The notes: generated by a model not told the origin, from the letters alone. Counted from the first letter of the stretch, positions 47,961-59,670 are shown. The stretch: DNA of 64,000 nucleotides from Pseudomonas mandelii (GCF_006438925.1 NZ_RCZA01000001.1:124001-188000), one strand, 5' to 3'. Numbers and translations: made by a program.

Positions 47961-49664
47961 ATGTCCCAAGAATTCGATTACATCATCATCGGTGCCGGCT
48001 CGGCCGGTAACACCCTGGCGACCCGTCTGACTGAAGACGAAGGCGTCACCGTCCTGCTGCTCGAAGCCGGCGGCCCAGACTACCGTGCAGACTTCCGCAC
48101 GCAAATGCCGGCCGCTTTGGCGTTCCCGCTGCAAGGCCGTCGCTACAACTGGGGCTACGAAACCGATCCAGAGCCACACATGGACGGTCGCCGGATGGAA
48201 TGCGGTCGCGGCAAGGGCCTGGGTGGTTCTTCGCTGATCAACGGCATGTGCTACATCCGCGGCAACGCGATGGACTACGACAACTGGGCCAAACTGCCAG
48301 GTCTTGAAGACTGGGACTACCTGAACTGCCTGCCGTATTTCCGCAAGGCTGAAACCCGTGACATCGGCCCGAACGACTATCACGGTGGCGAAGGTCCGGT
48401 CAGCGTGACCACGCCAAAAGCCGGCAATAACCCGCTGTTCAGCGCGATGGTTGAAGCCGGCGTGCAAGCCGGTTATCCGCGTACCGAAGACCTGAACGGT
48501 TACCAGCAGGAAGGTTTCGGTCCGATGGACCGCACCGTGACGCCGAACGGCCGTCGCGCCAGCACCGCTCGCGGTTACCTGGACATCGCCAAGAAGCGCT
48601 CGACCCTGACCATCGTCACCCACGCCCTGACCGACAAGATTTTGTTCGAAGGCAAGCGTGCAGTCGGCGTGCGTTACCTGATCGGCGCCGCTGAGGAGCG
48701 CGTTGAAGCCCGCGCCCGCAAAGAAGTGTTGCTGTGCTCCGGCGCCATCGCTTCGCCGCAGATCCTGCAACGCTCCGGTGTCGGCCCGGCCGATCTGCTG
48801 AAAAAACTCGACATCCCGGTGGTCCACGACCTGCCGGGCGTGGGTGAAAACCTGCAGGATCACCTCGAGTTGTACCTGCAATACGCGTGCACCCAACCGG
48901 TCTCGCTGTACCCGTCGCTGCTCTGGTACAACCAGCCGGCCATCGGTGCCGAGTGGCTGTTCAACGGCACCGGTATTGGCGCCAGCAACCAGTTCGAAGC
49001 CGGCGGTTTTATCCGTACTCGCGAAGAGTTCGATTGGCCGAACATCCAGTACCACTTCCTGCCGGTCGCGATTAACTACAACGGCAGCAACGGCGTGAAA
49101 GAGCACGGTTTCCAGGCGCACATGGGTTCCATGCGTTCGCCGAGCCGCGGTCGCATCCAGGCCAAGTCCAAGGATCCGCGCGAGTACCCGAGCATCCTGT
49201 TCAACTACATGGCCACCGAGCAGGACTGGCAGGAATTCCGCGACGGCATCCGCCTGACCCGTGAAATCATGCAACAGCCTGCGCTGGACGCTTACCGTGG
49301 CCGCGAAATCAGCCCGGGCATCGACGTGCAAACCGACGAGCAGCTCGACAAGTTCATCCGTGAACACGCCGAAACCGCGTTCCACCCGTCCTGCTCGTGC
49401 AAGATGGGCACCGACGAAATGGCCGTGGTTGATGCCGAAGGTCGTGTGCACGGCATGCAGAGCCTGCGTGTGGTCGATGCCTCGATCATGCCGATCATCA
49501 CCACCGGCAACCTGAACGCGCCGACGATCATGATCGCCGAGAAAATCGCCGACAAGATCCGTGGTCGCAAGCCGTTGCCGCGTAGCAAGGCTGCCTATTT
49601 CGTGGCCGGAGATGCGCCGGTGCGTGGCAAGCCGTTGCGGGATGTGAGCCTGACTGCTCAGTAA
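47961..49664 (+). CDS. betA: Choline dehydrogenase
   Basis: 567-aa GMC flavoenzyme. FAD motif IIGAGSAG (8-15), [15 protein letters not shown], and the C-terminal [10 protein letters not shown] plus [13 protein letters not shown] signatures. Oxidises choline to betaine aldehyde and can oxidise the aldehyde further; membrane-associated, feeding the respiratory chain. GAGG precedes the ATG at 47961; the frame upstream runs into the type C repeat. Confidence 0.96.
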   Translation: MSQEFDYIIIGAGSAGNTLATRLTEDEGVTVLLLEAGGPDYRADFRTQMPAALAFPLQGRRYNWGYETDPEPHMDGRRMECGRGKGLGGSSLINGMCYIRGNAMDYDNWAKLPGLEDWDYLNCLPYFRKAETRDIGPNDYHGGEGPVSVTTPKAGNNPLFSAMVEAGVQAGYPRTEDLNGYQQEGFGPMDRTVTPNGRRASTARGYLDIAKKRSTLTIVTHALTDKILFEGKRAVGVRYLIGAAEERVEARARKEVLLCSGAIASPQILQRSGVGPADLLKKLDIPVVHDLPGVGENLQDHLELYLQYACTQPVSLYPSLLWYNQPAIGAEWLFNGTGIGASNQFEAGGFIRTREEFDWPNIQYHFLPVAINYNGSNGVKEHGFQAHMGSMRSPSRGRIQAKSKDPREYPSILFNYMATEQDWQEFRDGIRLTREIMQQPALDAYRGREISPGIDVQTDEQLDKFIREHAETAFHPSCSCKMGTDEMAVVDAEGRVHGMQSLRVVDASIMPIITTGNLNAPTIMIAEKIADKIRGRKPLPRSKAAYFVAGDAPVRGKPLRDVSLTAQ

Positions 49665-49683
49665 GACCGATACACCGAGGCGC

Positions 49684-49783
49684 AGCCTTCGCGAGCAGGC
49701 TCGCCCCCACAGGTTTTTTGGTTGGATTGCAGATTTGCGATCAACCCCAATCCCTGTGGGAGCGAGCTTGCTCGCGATGGGGC
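49684..49783. repeat. REP pair (type A, diverged)
   Basis: Outward pair after betA; units show single changes (CGCCCCCAC; GAGCGAGCTTGCTCGCGA). 49784-49945 contains nothing more that I can identify except the promoter for the next gene. Confidence 0.8.
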
Positions 49784-49945
49784 CCACCGCTACAACACAC
49801 CTCTTCCTTCCCCACCAAGTAATCCTTTCCTACACCGCTCCGCCCTTGATCCTACCCCCACGCAGGCCTAATCTAGCGCCACGCAAACGTTTCACCCCCC
49901 TCGCAACATCGATACACCGCCACTCCATACCAAGGAGGTTCCCGA

Positions 49946-51388
49946 ATGTTCGATTTCCACCCCCAGCTCAAGCAGCGCTTCGCTGCCTTGCGCACGGGCG
50001 CTGAATTCTTTTCGCTGCGTTATGTGCGCGAGTCCGGTCAGTACCTGTCGGTGCGCAAAAACGTTGCCGAACCTCCCAGCCTGAGCCGTGACGAAGGCGC
50101 GATGCTGACCGTTCGGGTCAACGGCGTCGAAGCCTACGCGGCGACCAACGACCTGTCGCAACAAGGCCTGCAAGCCGCACTGGAGAAGGCCGAGCAACAG
50201 GCCCGCCGACTCAAGCCCCACGCCCTGCTCGACCTCAGCGCGCAAGTGGTCTCCAGCGACCGCGCCGACTACTTTTCGCCGAACCTCGACCAGCCCTTCC
50301 CGTCCCTGAGCGATTGCTACCAACTGCTCGGTGCCGAATCCGCCGCCGTGCCCAAGGATGAGCGACTGGTGAACTGGGAAGTGAGCATCGGCATCACCCA
50401 TGTCGAACAGATTTACCTCAGCAACGCCGGCGCCGAACTGCGCCAGGCCCAGCGGTTCGTCTACCCGAGCCTGGAAGTCACCGCCTACGACGGCAACGAC
50501 AGCCAGACCCGAACCCTGGGCCGCGAGAACTTCGGTCAACAGGGCGGTTTTGATGTGATCAGCCGCTGTGGCCTGGTCGGTGCCGGTCCAAAAATCGCCG
50601 ATCAGGCGCTGCAATTGCTGCTGGCGCCGAACACCCCGAAAGGCCCGCGTGACCTGCTGTTGATGCCGGACCAGATGATGCTGCAGATCCACGAGTCCAT
50701 CGGTCACCCGCTGGAACTGGACCGCATCCTCGGTGACGAGCGCAATTACGCCGGTACCAGTTTCGTCAAGACCGAAGACTTTGGCAGCCTGCAGTACGGC
50801 TCCAAACTGCTCAACGTGACCTTCGACCCGGACATCCCCGAGCAGCTCGCCAGCTATGGCCATGACGACGACGGTACTGCCGCGAGCAAACAATTCCTGA
50901 TTAAAGAAGGCTTGCTGCTGCGCCCATTGGGCGGCGCGCTGTCGCAGTTTCGCGCGGGCATGGAGGGCGTGGCCAACAGCCGCGCCTGCAGCTGGAACCG
51001 TCCGCCGATCGATCGCATGGCCAACCTGAACATCGAGGCCGGCGATCAACCGCTGGAGCAGATGATCGGCAATATCGAGCACGGTATCTTGATGAGCACC
51101 AACCGGTCCTGGTCCATCGACGATGCCCGCAACAAGTTCCAGTTCGGCTGTGAATGGGGCCAACTGATCGAAAACGGCGAACTCAAAGGCGTGGTCAAGA
51201 ATCCGAACTACCGAGCGATTTCCGCGCAGTTCTGGAAAAGCCTCAGCGCCGTTGGCGATGCCAACTCCGTCAAGGTCCTGGGCACGCCGAACTGCGGCAA
51301 AGGCGAGCCGAACCAGGTGATCCGTGTCGGCCATGCCTCGCCGGCCTGTGTGTTCAGCAACGTTGATGTGTTTGGGGGAGATGCCTGA
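49946..51388 (+). CDS. TldD-like metallopeptidase
   Basis: 480 aa of the TldD/PmbA (U62) family. The zinc motif is H249-E-S-I-G-H254, the HExxxH form of TldD, so it is the catalytic partner. A strong AAGGAGG precedes the ATG. It overlaps the following TldE-like gene by one base (TGATG). Sequence is clearly apart from the housekeeping TldD ([20 protein letters not shown] type), so this is a paralogous pair. In other systems TldDE act on modified peptides; no peptide precursor gene is visible here. Confidence 0.82.
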   Translation: MFDFHPQLKQRFAALRTGAEFFSLRYVRESGQYLSVRKNVAEPPSLSRDEGAMLTVRVNGVEAYAATNDLSQQGLQAALEKAEQQARRLKPHALLDLSAQVVSSDRADYFSPNLDQPFPSLSDCYQLLGAESAAVPKDERLVNWEVSIGITHVEQIYLSNAGAELRQAQRFVYPSLEVTAYDGNDSQTRTLGRENFGQQGGFDVISRCGLVGAGPKIADQALQLLLAPNTPKGPRDLLLMPDQMMLQIHESIGHPLELDRILGDERNYAGTSFVKTEDFGSLQYGSKLLNVTFDPDIPEQLASYGHDDDGTAASKQFLIKEGLLLRPLGGALSQFRAGMEGVANSRACSWNRPPIDRMANLNIEAGDQPLEQMIGNIEHGILMSTNRSWSIDDARNKFQFGCEWGQLIENGELKGVVKNPNYRAISAQFWKSLSAVGDANSVKVLGTPNCGKGEPNQVIRVGHASPACVFSNVDVFGGDA

Positions 51389-52725
51389 TGAGTACGTCGA
51401 AAAATCAGGCCGAGTCATTCAAAGTCTTGGTCAACTGGGTGCGCGATGCGATTCGCGAGCCGGAACAATTCACCCTCAGCTACGCAGCCGAATCCTCGGC
51501 CTTCGTGCGCTTCAACCACGCCAAGGTCCGTCAGGCCGGGCAGGTGCAACAGGCGAGCGTCGGTTTCAAACTGATCAACGAGGGGCGCCACGCCGACCTG
51601 AACATCACGCTGTCGGGTGATGCCGCAGTCGATGTGCAGCGCCTGGCCGAAGGTCTGCAACAGCTGCGCGAAACCTTGCCGTTGCTGCCGCAGGATCCCT
51701 ACCTGCTGCTCAACCACAACGGTTGGCAGAGCAAGAATGTTCAAGATCACCCGCTGCCGGACACCGAGCAAGTGGTCGCTGAAATCACCCAGGCCGCCGA
51801 AGGGCTGGACCTGGTGGGTTTCTACGCCGCCGGCCCGATCAGTCGTGGTTTCGCCAGTTCTTCAGGTGCGCTCGGCTGGCATCAGGCCAACAGCTTCAAC
51901 TTTGATTTCAGTCTGGTCCATGAAAACGGCCAAGCGGTGAAAGCCAGCTACGCCGGGCACGACTGGAACAGCGAAGGGTTTGCCAAGCGCTTTGCGCAGG
52001 CACGCGAGCAGTTGGCGTTTCTCGGCAGACCGCAACACACCCTGGCGCCGGGTCAGTACCGCGCGTATCTGGCGCCGGCAGCCCTGGGAGAAATCATGGA
52101 CATGCTCGGCTGGGGTGGTTTCTCGGCGCAGTCGATTGCCAGCAAAAACAGTCCGCTGCAGAAGCTTTACGCGGGCGACAGTGCGTTCAGCCCGTTGGTG
52201 TCGGTGGATGAAAAGGTCAGCGGTTCGTTGAGCCCGGCATTCTCCGGCGAAGGTTATCCGCGCAGCGATCTTGGGTTGATCGTCAACGGCAAGGCCGGCG
52301 CGCAGATGGTCAGTTCACGCAGTGCGGCCGAGTACGGCCTGACCGCCAATGGCGCCAGCGGTGGTGAAATGCCAAGCGCAGTGAACATGGCGGCCGGTAC
52401 GTTGCCTGATGCAGAGATTCTCAAGCAATTGGGCACTGGCCTGTACATCAGCAACCTCTGGTACCTGAACTACTCGGACCAACCGGCAGCACGCCTGACC
52501 GGCATGACGCGGTTTGCGACCTTCTGGGTCGAGAACGGCGAGATTCAGGCGCCGGTGAGCACCATGCGGTTCGATGACAGTGCCTACAGTTTGCTGGGAT
52601 CGCAGCTGGAAGCGTTGACCGAGGAGCGCGAGCTGATGTTGTCGGCAAGCACCTACAGCCAGCGGGCCACAGCGTCGGCGTTGTTGCCGGGGGCGCTGAT
52701 CAGCAAACTCACGTTAACGCTGTAA
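51388..52725 (+). CDS. TldE/PmbA-like partner protein
   Basis: 445 aa, TldE-like: it has the family's C-terminal stretch (LYISNLWYLNYSD, FWVENGEI) but no HExxxH, so it is expected to be the non-catalytic subunit. Translationally coupled to the TldD-like gene. The substrate is unknown. Confidence 0.8.
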   Translation: MSTSKNQAESFKVLVNWVRDAIREPEQFTLSYAAESSAFVRFNHAKVRQAGQVQQASVGFKLINEGRHADLNITLSGDAAVDVQRLAEGLQQLRETLPLLPQDPYLLLNHNGWQSKNVQDHPLPDTEQVVAEITQAAEGLDLVGFYAAGPISRGFASSSGALGWHQANSFNFDFSLVHENGQAVKASYAGHDWNSEGFAKRFAQAREQLAFLGRPQHTLAPGQYRAYLAPAALGEIMDMLGWGGFSAQSIASKNSPLQKLYAGDSAFSPLVSVDEKVSGSLSPAFSGEGYPRSDLGLIVNGKAGAQMVSSRSAAEYGLTANGASGGEMPSAVNMAAGTLPDAEILKQLGTGLYISNLWYLNYSDQPAARLTGMTRFATFWVENGEIQAPVSTMRFDDSAYSLLGSQLEALTEERELMLSASTYSQRATASALLPGALISKLTLTL

Positions 52726-52732
52726 ACACTTT

Positions 52733-52866
52733 GTAGCAGCTGGCGAAGCCTGCGTTCGAGGACGCAGTCCTCGCCAAACCGGCAACCGAGTTACTTCTGT
52801 AGGAACGCGCTCGCTGAACTCGCGAGGACTTCGTCCTCGAACGCAGGCTTCGCCAGCTGCTACAGG
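52733..52866. repeat. Inverted repeat (type C variant)
   Basis: Arms TGTAGCAGCTGGCGAAGCCTGC and GAGGACG mirrored over 134 bp, with a longer unpaired centre (AAACCGGCAACCGAGTTAC...). Between the TldE-like gene and the MFS gene. Confidence 0.8.
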
Positions 52867-52913
52867 ATTTCATCGACTGCGGACTGCTTCATCTCACACC
52901 CACAAGAGGTCCC

Positions 52914-54341
52914 ATGCCCAACCGCCCGCCTCTCGACGCTGTCACCGCCCGCTGGGTGCCGTGGGTCGTCGCCATCGCGTTCTTCATGCAATCCCTCGAC
53001 GGGACCATCCTCAACACCGCCCTCCCCGCCATGGCCCGAGACCTGGCCGAAGACCCTCTGCGCATGCAGGGCGTAATCATCGCCTACATGCTCACCGTCG
53101 CGCTGCTGATCCCCGCTTCAGGCTGGATCGCCGACCGTTTTGGCACCAAGAAAATCTTCTTCAGCGCGATTCTGTTGTTCAGCCTCGGCTCGTTGCTGTG
53201 TGCGCTGTCGAGCACCCTGAGCATGCTGATTGGTGCGCGGGTGATTCAAGGCCTGGGCGGCGCGCTGATGTTGCCGGTCGGGCGACTCGTGGTACTCAGG
53301 GCCTACCCGCGCTCGGAGTTGGTGCGGATCATGGGCTTCATCACCATCCCCGGATTGCTCGGCCCGTTGATCGGCCCGACCATGGGCGGCTGGATGGTCG
53401 AATACCTGACCTGGCACTGGATCTTCCTGATCAACCTGCCGGTCGGCGCTGTCGGTTGCTACGCCGTGTGGAAATTCATCCCCGACCTGCGTGGCACTGA
53501 ACGCACCCGCTTCGATAGCCTGGGCTTTTTACTGTTCGGCGCCGCAATGGTGCTGATCACCATCGCCATGGAAGGCCTCGGCGAATTGCACCTGCCGCAC
53601 TTGCGCGTGATGTTGCTGCTGTTCGGCGGCATGGCCTGTCTGGCGGCGTACTGGTTGCGGGCCGGGCACATTGATAATCCGCTGTTCGCGCCGTCATTGT
53701 TCAAGACCCGGACGTTTGCCGTGGGCATCCTCGGCAACCTGTTCGCCCGTCTGGGCAGCGGCGCCCTGCCGTTTCTCGTTCCGTTGCTGCTGCAAGTGGC
53801 GCTGGGTTACTCGCCGTCCCAGGCCGGGATGAGCATGCTGCCGCTGGCGGCGGCAGCGATGGTCGCCAAGTCGGTGGCGCGGCCGCTGATCGAACGCTTG
53901 GGTTATCGCATCGTGCTGACCGGCAACACATTGGCGCTGGGGCTGATGTTGGCGAGCATGGGCCTGGTCAGCGAGCAAACGCCGTACTGGTTGCTGCTGG
54001 TGATGCTATCGATTCTGGGGGCGATCAACTCGTTGCAGTTCACCGCAATGAACACCGTAACCCTGATCGACCTAGACGACGCCAGCGCCAGTAGCGGCAA
54101 CAGCTTGCTGTCGGTGGTCGCGCAATTGTCCCTGAGCCTTGGCGTTGCCTGTGCCGGTGCGCTGCTCGGCGGGTTCACCGCAGAAGTCGGCAACGATGGC
54201 GTGGACACGGTTTTGGGCGCGTTCCAGCTGACCTTTGTGACGGTCGGGATCATGGCGATGCTGGCTGCAACCATCTTCTCCCAGCTCTCAAAGGAAGACG
54301 GACGGCGCGTCAAGCGTCCGGAAGAGCACATAGAGCCTTAG
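52914..54341 (+). CDS. MFS exporter, DHA2 family (MdtD-like)
   Basis: 475 aa with about 13-14 membrane helices. DHA2 motif LDGTILNTALPAMA in helix 1, WIADRFGTKK loop (motif A) and motif C-like GPTMGGWM. Resembles MdtD-type multidrug exporters; substrate unknown. Start ATG 52914 follows AGAGGT. Single gene, 57 bp before dbpA. Confidence 0.85.
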   Translation: MPNRPPLDAVTARWVPWVVAIAFFMQSLDGTILNTALPAMARDLAEDPLRMQGVIIAYMLTVALLIPASGWIADRFGTKKIFFSAILLFSLGSLLCALSSTLSMLIGARVIQGLGGALMLPVGRLVVLRAYPRSELVRIMGFITIPGLLGPLIGPTMGGWMVEYLTWHWIFLINLPVGAVGCYAVWKFIPDLRGTERTRFDSLGFLLFGAAMVLITIAMEGLGELHLPHLRVMLLLFGGMACLAAYWLRAGHIDNPLFAPSLFKTRTFAVGILGNLFARLGSGALPFLVPLLLQVALGYSPSQAGMSMLPLAAAAMVAKSVARPLIERLGYRIVLTGNTLALGLMLASMGLVSEQTPYWLLLVMLSILGAINSLQFTAMNTVTLIDLDDASASSGNSLLSVVAQLSLSLGVACAGALLGGFTAEVGNDGVDTVLGAFQLTFVTVGIMAMLAATIFSQLSKEDGRRVKRPEEHIEP

Positions 54342-54398
54342 GGCGAATGGCCACCGGACTGGTACACTGCGCGACATTTTGTTTTGCAGGCCAGTCCC

Positions 54399-55784
<1,386 letters not shown>

Positions 55785-55800
55785 AAACAACGCACCTCCC

Positions 55801-55905
55801 CTGTAGGAGCTGCCGCAGGCTGCGATCTTTTGATCTTGATCTCCACAACAAGATCAAAAGATCGCAGCCTCGTTTCACTCGACAGCTCCTACACAGCTCC
55901 TACAG
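55801..55905. repeat. Chimeric REPIN (type B), left X arm, right Y arm
   Basis: Left arm carries GCCGCAGGC, right arm carries CGTTTCACTCGAC, both joined at a common GCGATCTTTTGATC core. A partial second AGCTCCTAC follows the right end. The mirror-image chimera is at 57122. Confidence 0.85.
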
Positions 55906-55926
55906 GTTTCTTTTGAGGACACCGTT

Positions 55927-57105
55927 TTGCGCTCTACCGAAGTCGTGATCATTGGCGCTGGCGCCGCAGGTTTGATGTGTGCGCTGACCGCCGCCGGGCG
56001 CGGGCGCAAGGTGATGTTGCTCGACCACGCCAACAAGGCCGGCAAGAAAATCCTGATGTCGGGCGGTGGCCGCTGTAATTTCACCAACATGTACACCGAA
56101 CCGAGCAATTTCCTCTCGCAGAACGAACACTTCTGCAAATCCGCCCTGGCCCGTTACACCCAGTGGGATTTCATCGGCATGGTCGCCAAACACGGCGTGC
56201 CATACCACGAGAAAAAACTCGGCCAGCTGTTCTGCGATAACAAATCCAGCGACATCCTCGACATGCTGCTCAACGAGTGCGATCAGGTCGGCGTCAGCCT
56301 GCACCTGGACACCTCGATCCAGCACATCGAGAAAATGGAAAGCGGCTACCTGCTGCAGACCACCCTCGATCAGATCACCTGCGAATCGCTGGTGATCGCC
56401 ACGGGCGGCTTGTCGATCCCGACGCTGGGTGCGACCGGTTTCGGTTATCAGGTGGCCAAGCAGTTCGGCCACGACTTGCTGTCGACCCGCGCCGGGCTGG
56501 TGCCGTTCACCATCACCGATCAACTCAAGGAGCTTTGCACCGAGCTGTCCGGTACGTCGGTGGATTGCCTGGTGAGCTGCAACGACCAGAGTTTCCGCGA
56601 GAACATCCTGTTCACTCACCGCGGCCTCAGTGGTCCGGCGATTTTGCAGATTTCATCGTTCTGGGAATCCGGCGACACGGTGGAGATCAACCTCATGCCG
56701 GACCACGACGTTCCGAGCTGGCTGCAACAGCAGCAAGCCGAACGTCCGAACAGCGAGCTGAAAACCCTGCTGGGGGAAATTTTCACCAAGAAGATGGCCA
56801 ACCTGCTGGCGGATAACTGGTTCGTCTCCAAACCGATGAAGCAGTACACCCACGCGGAAATTGCCGACATCGCCGAAAAACTGGCGAGCTGGAAAGTGGT
56901 GCCGGCCGGCACTGAAGGTTATCGCACCGCTGAAGTGACATTGGGCGGCGTCGATACCAACGAGGTGTCGTCCAAGACCATGGAGTCGCTGAAAAGCCCC
57001 GGCCTGTATTTCATCGGCGAAGTGCTCGACGTCACCGGGCATCTGGGCGGTTTCAACTTCCAGTGGGCGTGGGCCTCCGGCTACGCCGCCGCGCAATACG
57101 TCTAA
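55927..57105 (+). CDS. HI0933-type NAD(P)/FAD-dependent oxidoreductase
   Basis: 392-aa flavoprotein of the HI0933/YhiN family. FAD motif IIGAGAAGLM (8-17), the family tag SGGGRCNFTN (45-54), FTHRGLSGPAIL, and the C-terminal GEVLDVTGHLGGFNFQWA. The start codon is TTG at 55927 with GAGGAC upstream; no ATG fits. Cytosolic; the reaction is unknown for the family. It is framed by two chimeric REPINs. Confidence 0.87.
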   Translation: MRSTEVVIIGAGAAGLMCALTAAGRGRKVMLLDHANKAGKKILMSGGGRCNFTNMYTEPSNFLSQNEHFCKSALARYTQWDFIGMVAKHGVPYHEKKLGQLFCDNKSSDILDMLLNECDQVGVSLHLDTSIQHIEKMESGYLLQTTLDQITCESLVIATGGLSIPTLGATGFGYQVAKQFGHDLLSTRAGLVPFTITDQLKELCTELSGTSVDCLVSCNDQSFRENILFTHRGLSGPAILQISSFWESGDTVEINLMPDHDVPSWLQQQQAERPNSELKTLLGEIFTKKMANLLADNWFVSKPMKQYTHAEIADIAEKLASWKVVPAGTEGYRTAEVTLGGVDTNEVSSKTMESLKSPGLYFIGEVLDVTGHLGGFNFQWAWASGYAAAQYV

Positions 57106-57121
57106 TCCCCCAAACGCAATC

Positions 57122-57221
57122 CCTGTAGGAGCTGCCGAGTGAAACGAGGCTGCGATCTTTTGATCTTGTTTTTCCAGGATCAAGATCAAAAGATCGCAGC
57201 CTGCGGCAGCTCCTACAGGGA
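57122..57221. repeat. Chimeric REPIN (type B), left Y arm, right X arm
   Basis: Left arm GAGTGAAACGAGG (Y), right arm GCCTGCGGC (X). Mirror of the element at 55801, so the order is X-Y-gene-Y-X. Confidence 0.85.
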
Positions 57222-57343
57222 TTGCGTTGCAGTGTAAGAACAGGGAAGGAACAGATTTTGCTGTCAGATGTGATCGGCGCCATTGCGTCGGCGTCATTAC
57301 TGGCTCAATTTAGCGTCATTGCCTCGGAAGGCCCTCGCACTTC

Positions 57344-59527
57344 ATGTCATCGACCCCCTTTAGTCAGTCTCTGCGTCGCCTCTGGGCGCTGGATAAATTC
57401 AGCTACAGCGTGCGGGTGTTCATCGCCCTGACCGGCAGCATGGCGCTGTGTTGGTACAAGGATGAAATGGGGCTGCTGATCCCGCTGTTCCTCGGGATCA
57501 TCGCCAGCGCCCTGGCCGAGACCGACGACAGTTGGCAAGGCCGCCTTAACGCACTGGCCGTGACGCTGGTGTGCTTCAGCGTCGCCGCCCTCTCCGTCGA
57601 ACTGCTCTTCCCCTACCCCGTTATTTTTATCATCGCCCTGGCCCTGGCCAGTTTCGGCCTGACCATGCTCGGCGCCTTGGGTGAACGCTATGGCGCGATT
57701 GCCTCGGCGACGTTGATTCTGTCGGTCTACACCATGATCGGCGTGGACCAGCGCGGCGGTGCAGTCACCGATTTCTGGCACGAGCCGGTGCTGCTGGTGG
57801 CCGGTGCGGCCTGGTACGGTTTGCTCTCGGTACTGTGGCAGGCGATGTTTTCCAATCAGCCGGTGCAGCAAAGCCTGGCGCGGTTGTTCCGCGAGTTGGG
57901 TTACTACCTGAAGCTGAAATCGTCGCTGTTCGAGCCGATCCGGCAGATGGACGTGGAGGCGCGTCGACTGGAACTGGCGCAGCAAAACGGTCGTGTCGTG
58001 GCCGCACTGAACGCCGCCAAGGAAATCATCCTGCACAGGGTCGGCGACGGTCGACCGGGCTCGAAACTCAGCCGATACCTGAAGCTGTACTTCCTCGCTC
58101 AAGACATCCACGAGCGCGCCAGTTCCTCGCACTACCCTTACAACGCCCTCGCCGATGCCTTCTTTCACAGCGACGTGATGTTCCGCTGCCAGCGCTTGCT
58201 GCGCCAGCAAGGCAAGGCCTGCCGAGCGCTGGCCGAGTCGATTCAAATGCGCCAGCCGTTCATCTATGACGCCAGCTTCGCCGAAGCCCTGAGCGACCTG
58301 CACGCCTCCCTCGAACACTTGCGCATTCAGAGCAACCCGGCGTGGCGCGGATTGCTGCGATCGTTGCGGGCACTGGCGGCCAACCTCGGCACGCTCGATC
58401 GTTTGCTCAGCGACGCCAGCAACCCCGATGCCCTGGCGGACGCCACCGACAGCAGCCTGCTCGACCGTTCGCCACGCAGCCTCAAGGATGTTTGGATTCG
58501 GTTACGCACGCAGCTGACACCGACGTCATTGCTGTTCCGTCACGCACTGCGTTTGCCCCTGGCCTTGAGTATCGGCTACGCGATGGTGCATTTGATCCAC
58601 CCGTCTCAGGGTTACTGGATCATCCTCACCACGCTGTTTGTCTGCCAACCGAACTACGGCGCCACCCGCCGCAAACTCGGCCAACGGATCATCGGCACCG
58701 CCATCGGCCTGACCGTGGCCTGGGCGTTGTTCGATCTGTTTCCGAATCCCTTGGTCCAATCGTGCTTCGCAATCGCCGCCGGGGTGGTGTTCTTTATCAA
58801 CCGCACCACCCGCTACACCTTGGCGACGGCCGCGATCACCTTGATGGTGCTCTTCTGCTTCAACCAGGTCGGGGATGGTTACGGGCTGTTCCTGCCGCGG
58901 TTGTTCGATACCTTGCTCGGCAGCCTGATCGCCGGACTCGCCGTGTTCCTCTTCCTGCCGGACTGGCAGGGCCGACGCCTGAACAAAGTGCTGGCCAACA
59001 CCCTCACGTGCAACAGCATTTACCTGCGCCAGATCATGCAGCAATACGCCGCCGGCAAAAGCGACGACCTGGCGTATCGCCTGGCCCGACGCAATGCGCA
59101 CAACGCCGACGCCGCACTGTCGACGACGCTCGCCAACATGCTGATGGAACCGGGGCACTTCCGTAAGGAAGCGGATGTCGGGTTCCGCTTCCTGGTGCTG
59201 TCGCACACCTTGCTCAGTTATTTGTCCGGACTGGGCGCACACCGGGAAACCCAGCTACCACCCGACGTGCGCGAGCATTTGATCGACGGTGCCGGGGTGA
59301 GACTGGCCGCCAGCATTGATGAAATTGCCCAAGGATTGGCGAGCAAACTGCCGATTGCGATTCAGAGTGATGAGGAAGAGGCACTGGCCAATACGCTTGA
59401 ACAGATGCCGGACGAAATCGATGAAGGCCAACGATTGGTGCAGACGCAGTTGGCGTTGATCTGCCGTCAGCTTGGGCCATTGCGCACGTTGGCGGCGCAC
59501 CTCATCAAGGAAACGATTAAGGATTGA
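57344..59527 (+). CDS. yccS: YccS/FUSC family inner-membrane protein
   Basis: 727 aa. Two blocks of about six hydrophobic helices each (residues 20-165 and 400-550) flank a long cytoplasmic helical domain, the layout of the YccS/YhfK and fusaric-acid-resistance (FUSC) group. The second block holds the conserved YWIILTTLFVCQPNYGATRRKLGQRIIGT segment. Probable efflux or aromatic-acid export component; substrate unknown and no MFP partner gene is adjacent. Weak ribosome site (GGAAGG, 12 nt). Confidence 0.85.
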   Translation: MSSTPFSQSLRRLWALDKFSYSVRVFIALTGSMALCWYKDEMGLLIPLFLGIIASALAETDDSWQGRLNALAVTLVCFSVAALSVELLFPYPVIFIIALALASFGLTMLGALGERYGAIASATLILSVYTMIGVDQRGGAVTDFWHEPVLLVAGAAWYGLLSVLWQAMFSNQPVQQSLARLFRELGYYLKLKSSLFEPIRQMDVEARRLELAQQNGRVVAALNAAKEIILHRVGDGRPGSKLSRYLKLYFLAQDIHERASSSHYPYNALADAFFHSDVMFRCQRLLRQQGKACRALAESIQMRQPFIYDASFAEALSDLHASLEHLRIQSNPAWRGLLRSLRALAANLGTLDRLLSDASNPDALADATDSSLLDRSPRSLKDVWIRLRTQLTPTSLLFRHALRLPLALSIGYAMVHLIHPSQGYWIILTTLFVCQPNYGATRRKLGQRIIGTAIGLTVAWALFDLFPNPLVQSCFAIAAGVVFFINRTTRYTLATAAITLMVLFCFNQVGDGYGLFLPRLFDTLLGSLIAGLAVFLFLPDWQGRRLNKVLANTLTCNSIYLRQIMQQYAAGKSDDLAYRLARRNAHNADAALSTTLANMLMEPGHFRKEADVGFRFLVLSHTLLSYLSGLGAHRETQLPPDVREHLIDGAGVRLAASIDEIAQGLASKLPIAIQSDEEEALANTLEQMPDEIDEGQRLVQTQLALICRQLGPLRTLAAHLIKETIKD

Positions 59528-59548
59528 GATCTGCGGTCGCTGGGCGGG

Positions 59549-59648
59549 CCTCTTCGCGAGCAGGCTCGCTCCCACATTTGATCTCTGTCGTACACAAAAT
59601 CTGTTCCCACTGGAGACCTATTGTGGGAGCGAGCCTGCTCGCGAAGGG
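59549..59648. repeat. REP pair (type A)
   Basis: Outward REP pair between the convergent yccS and solute-binding protein genes. Confidence 0.85.
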
Positions 59649-59670
59649 GCCATCAGCCGCACCACAACGC

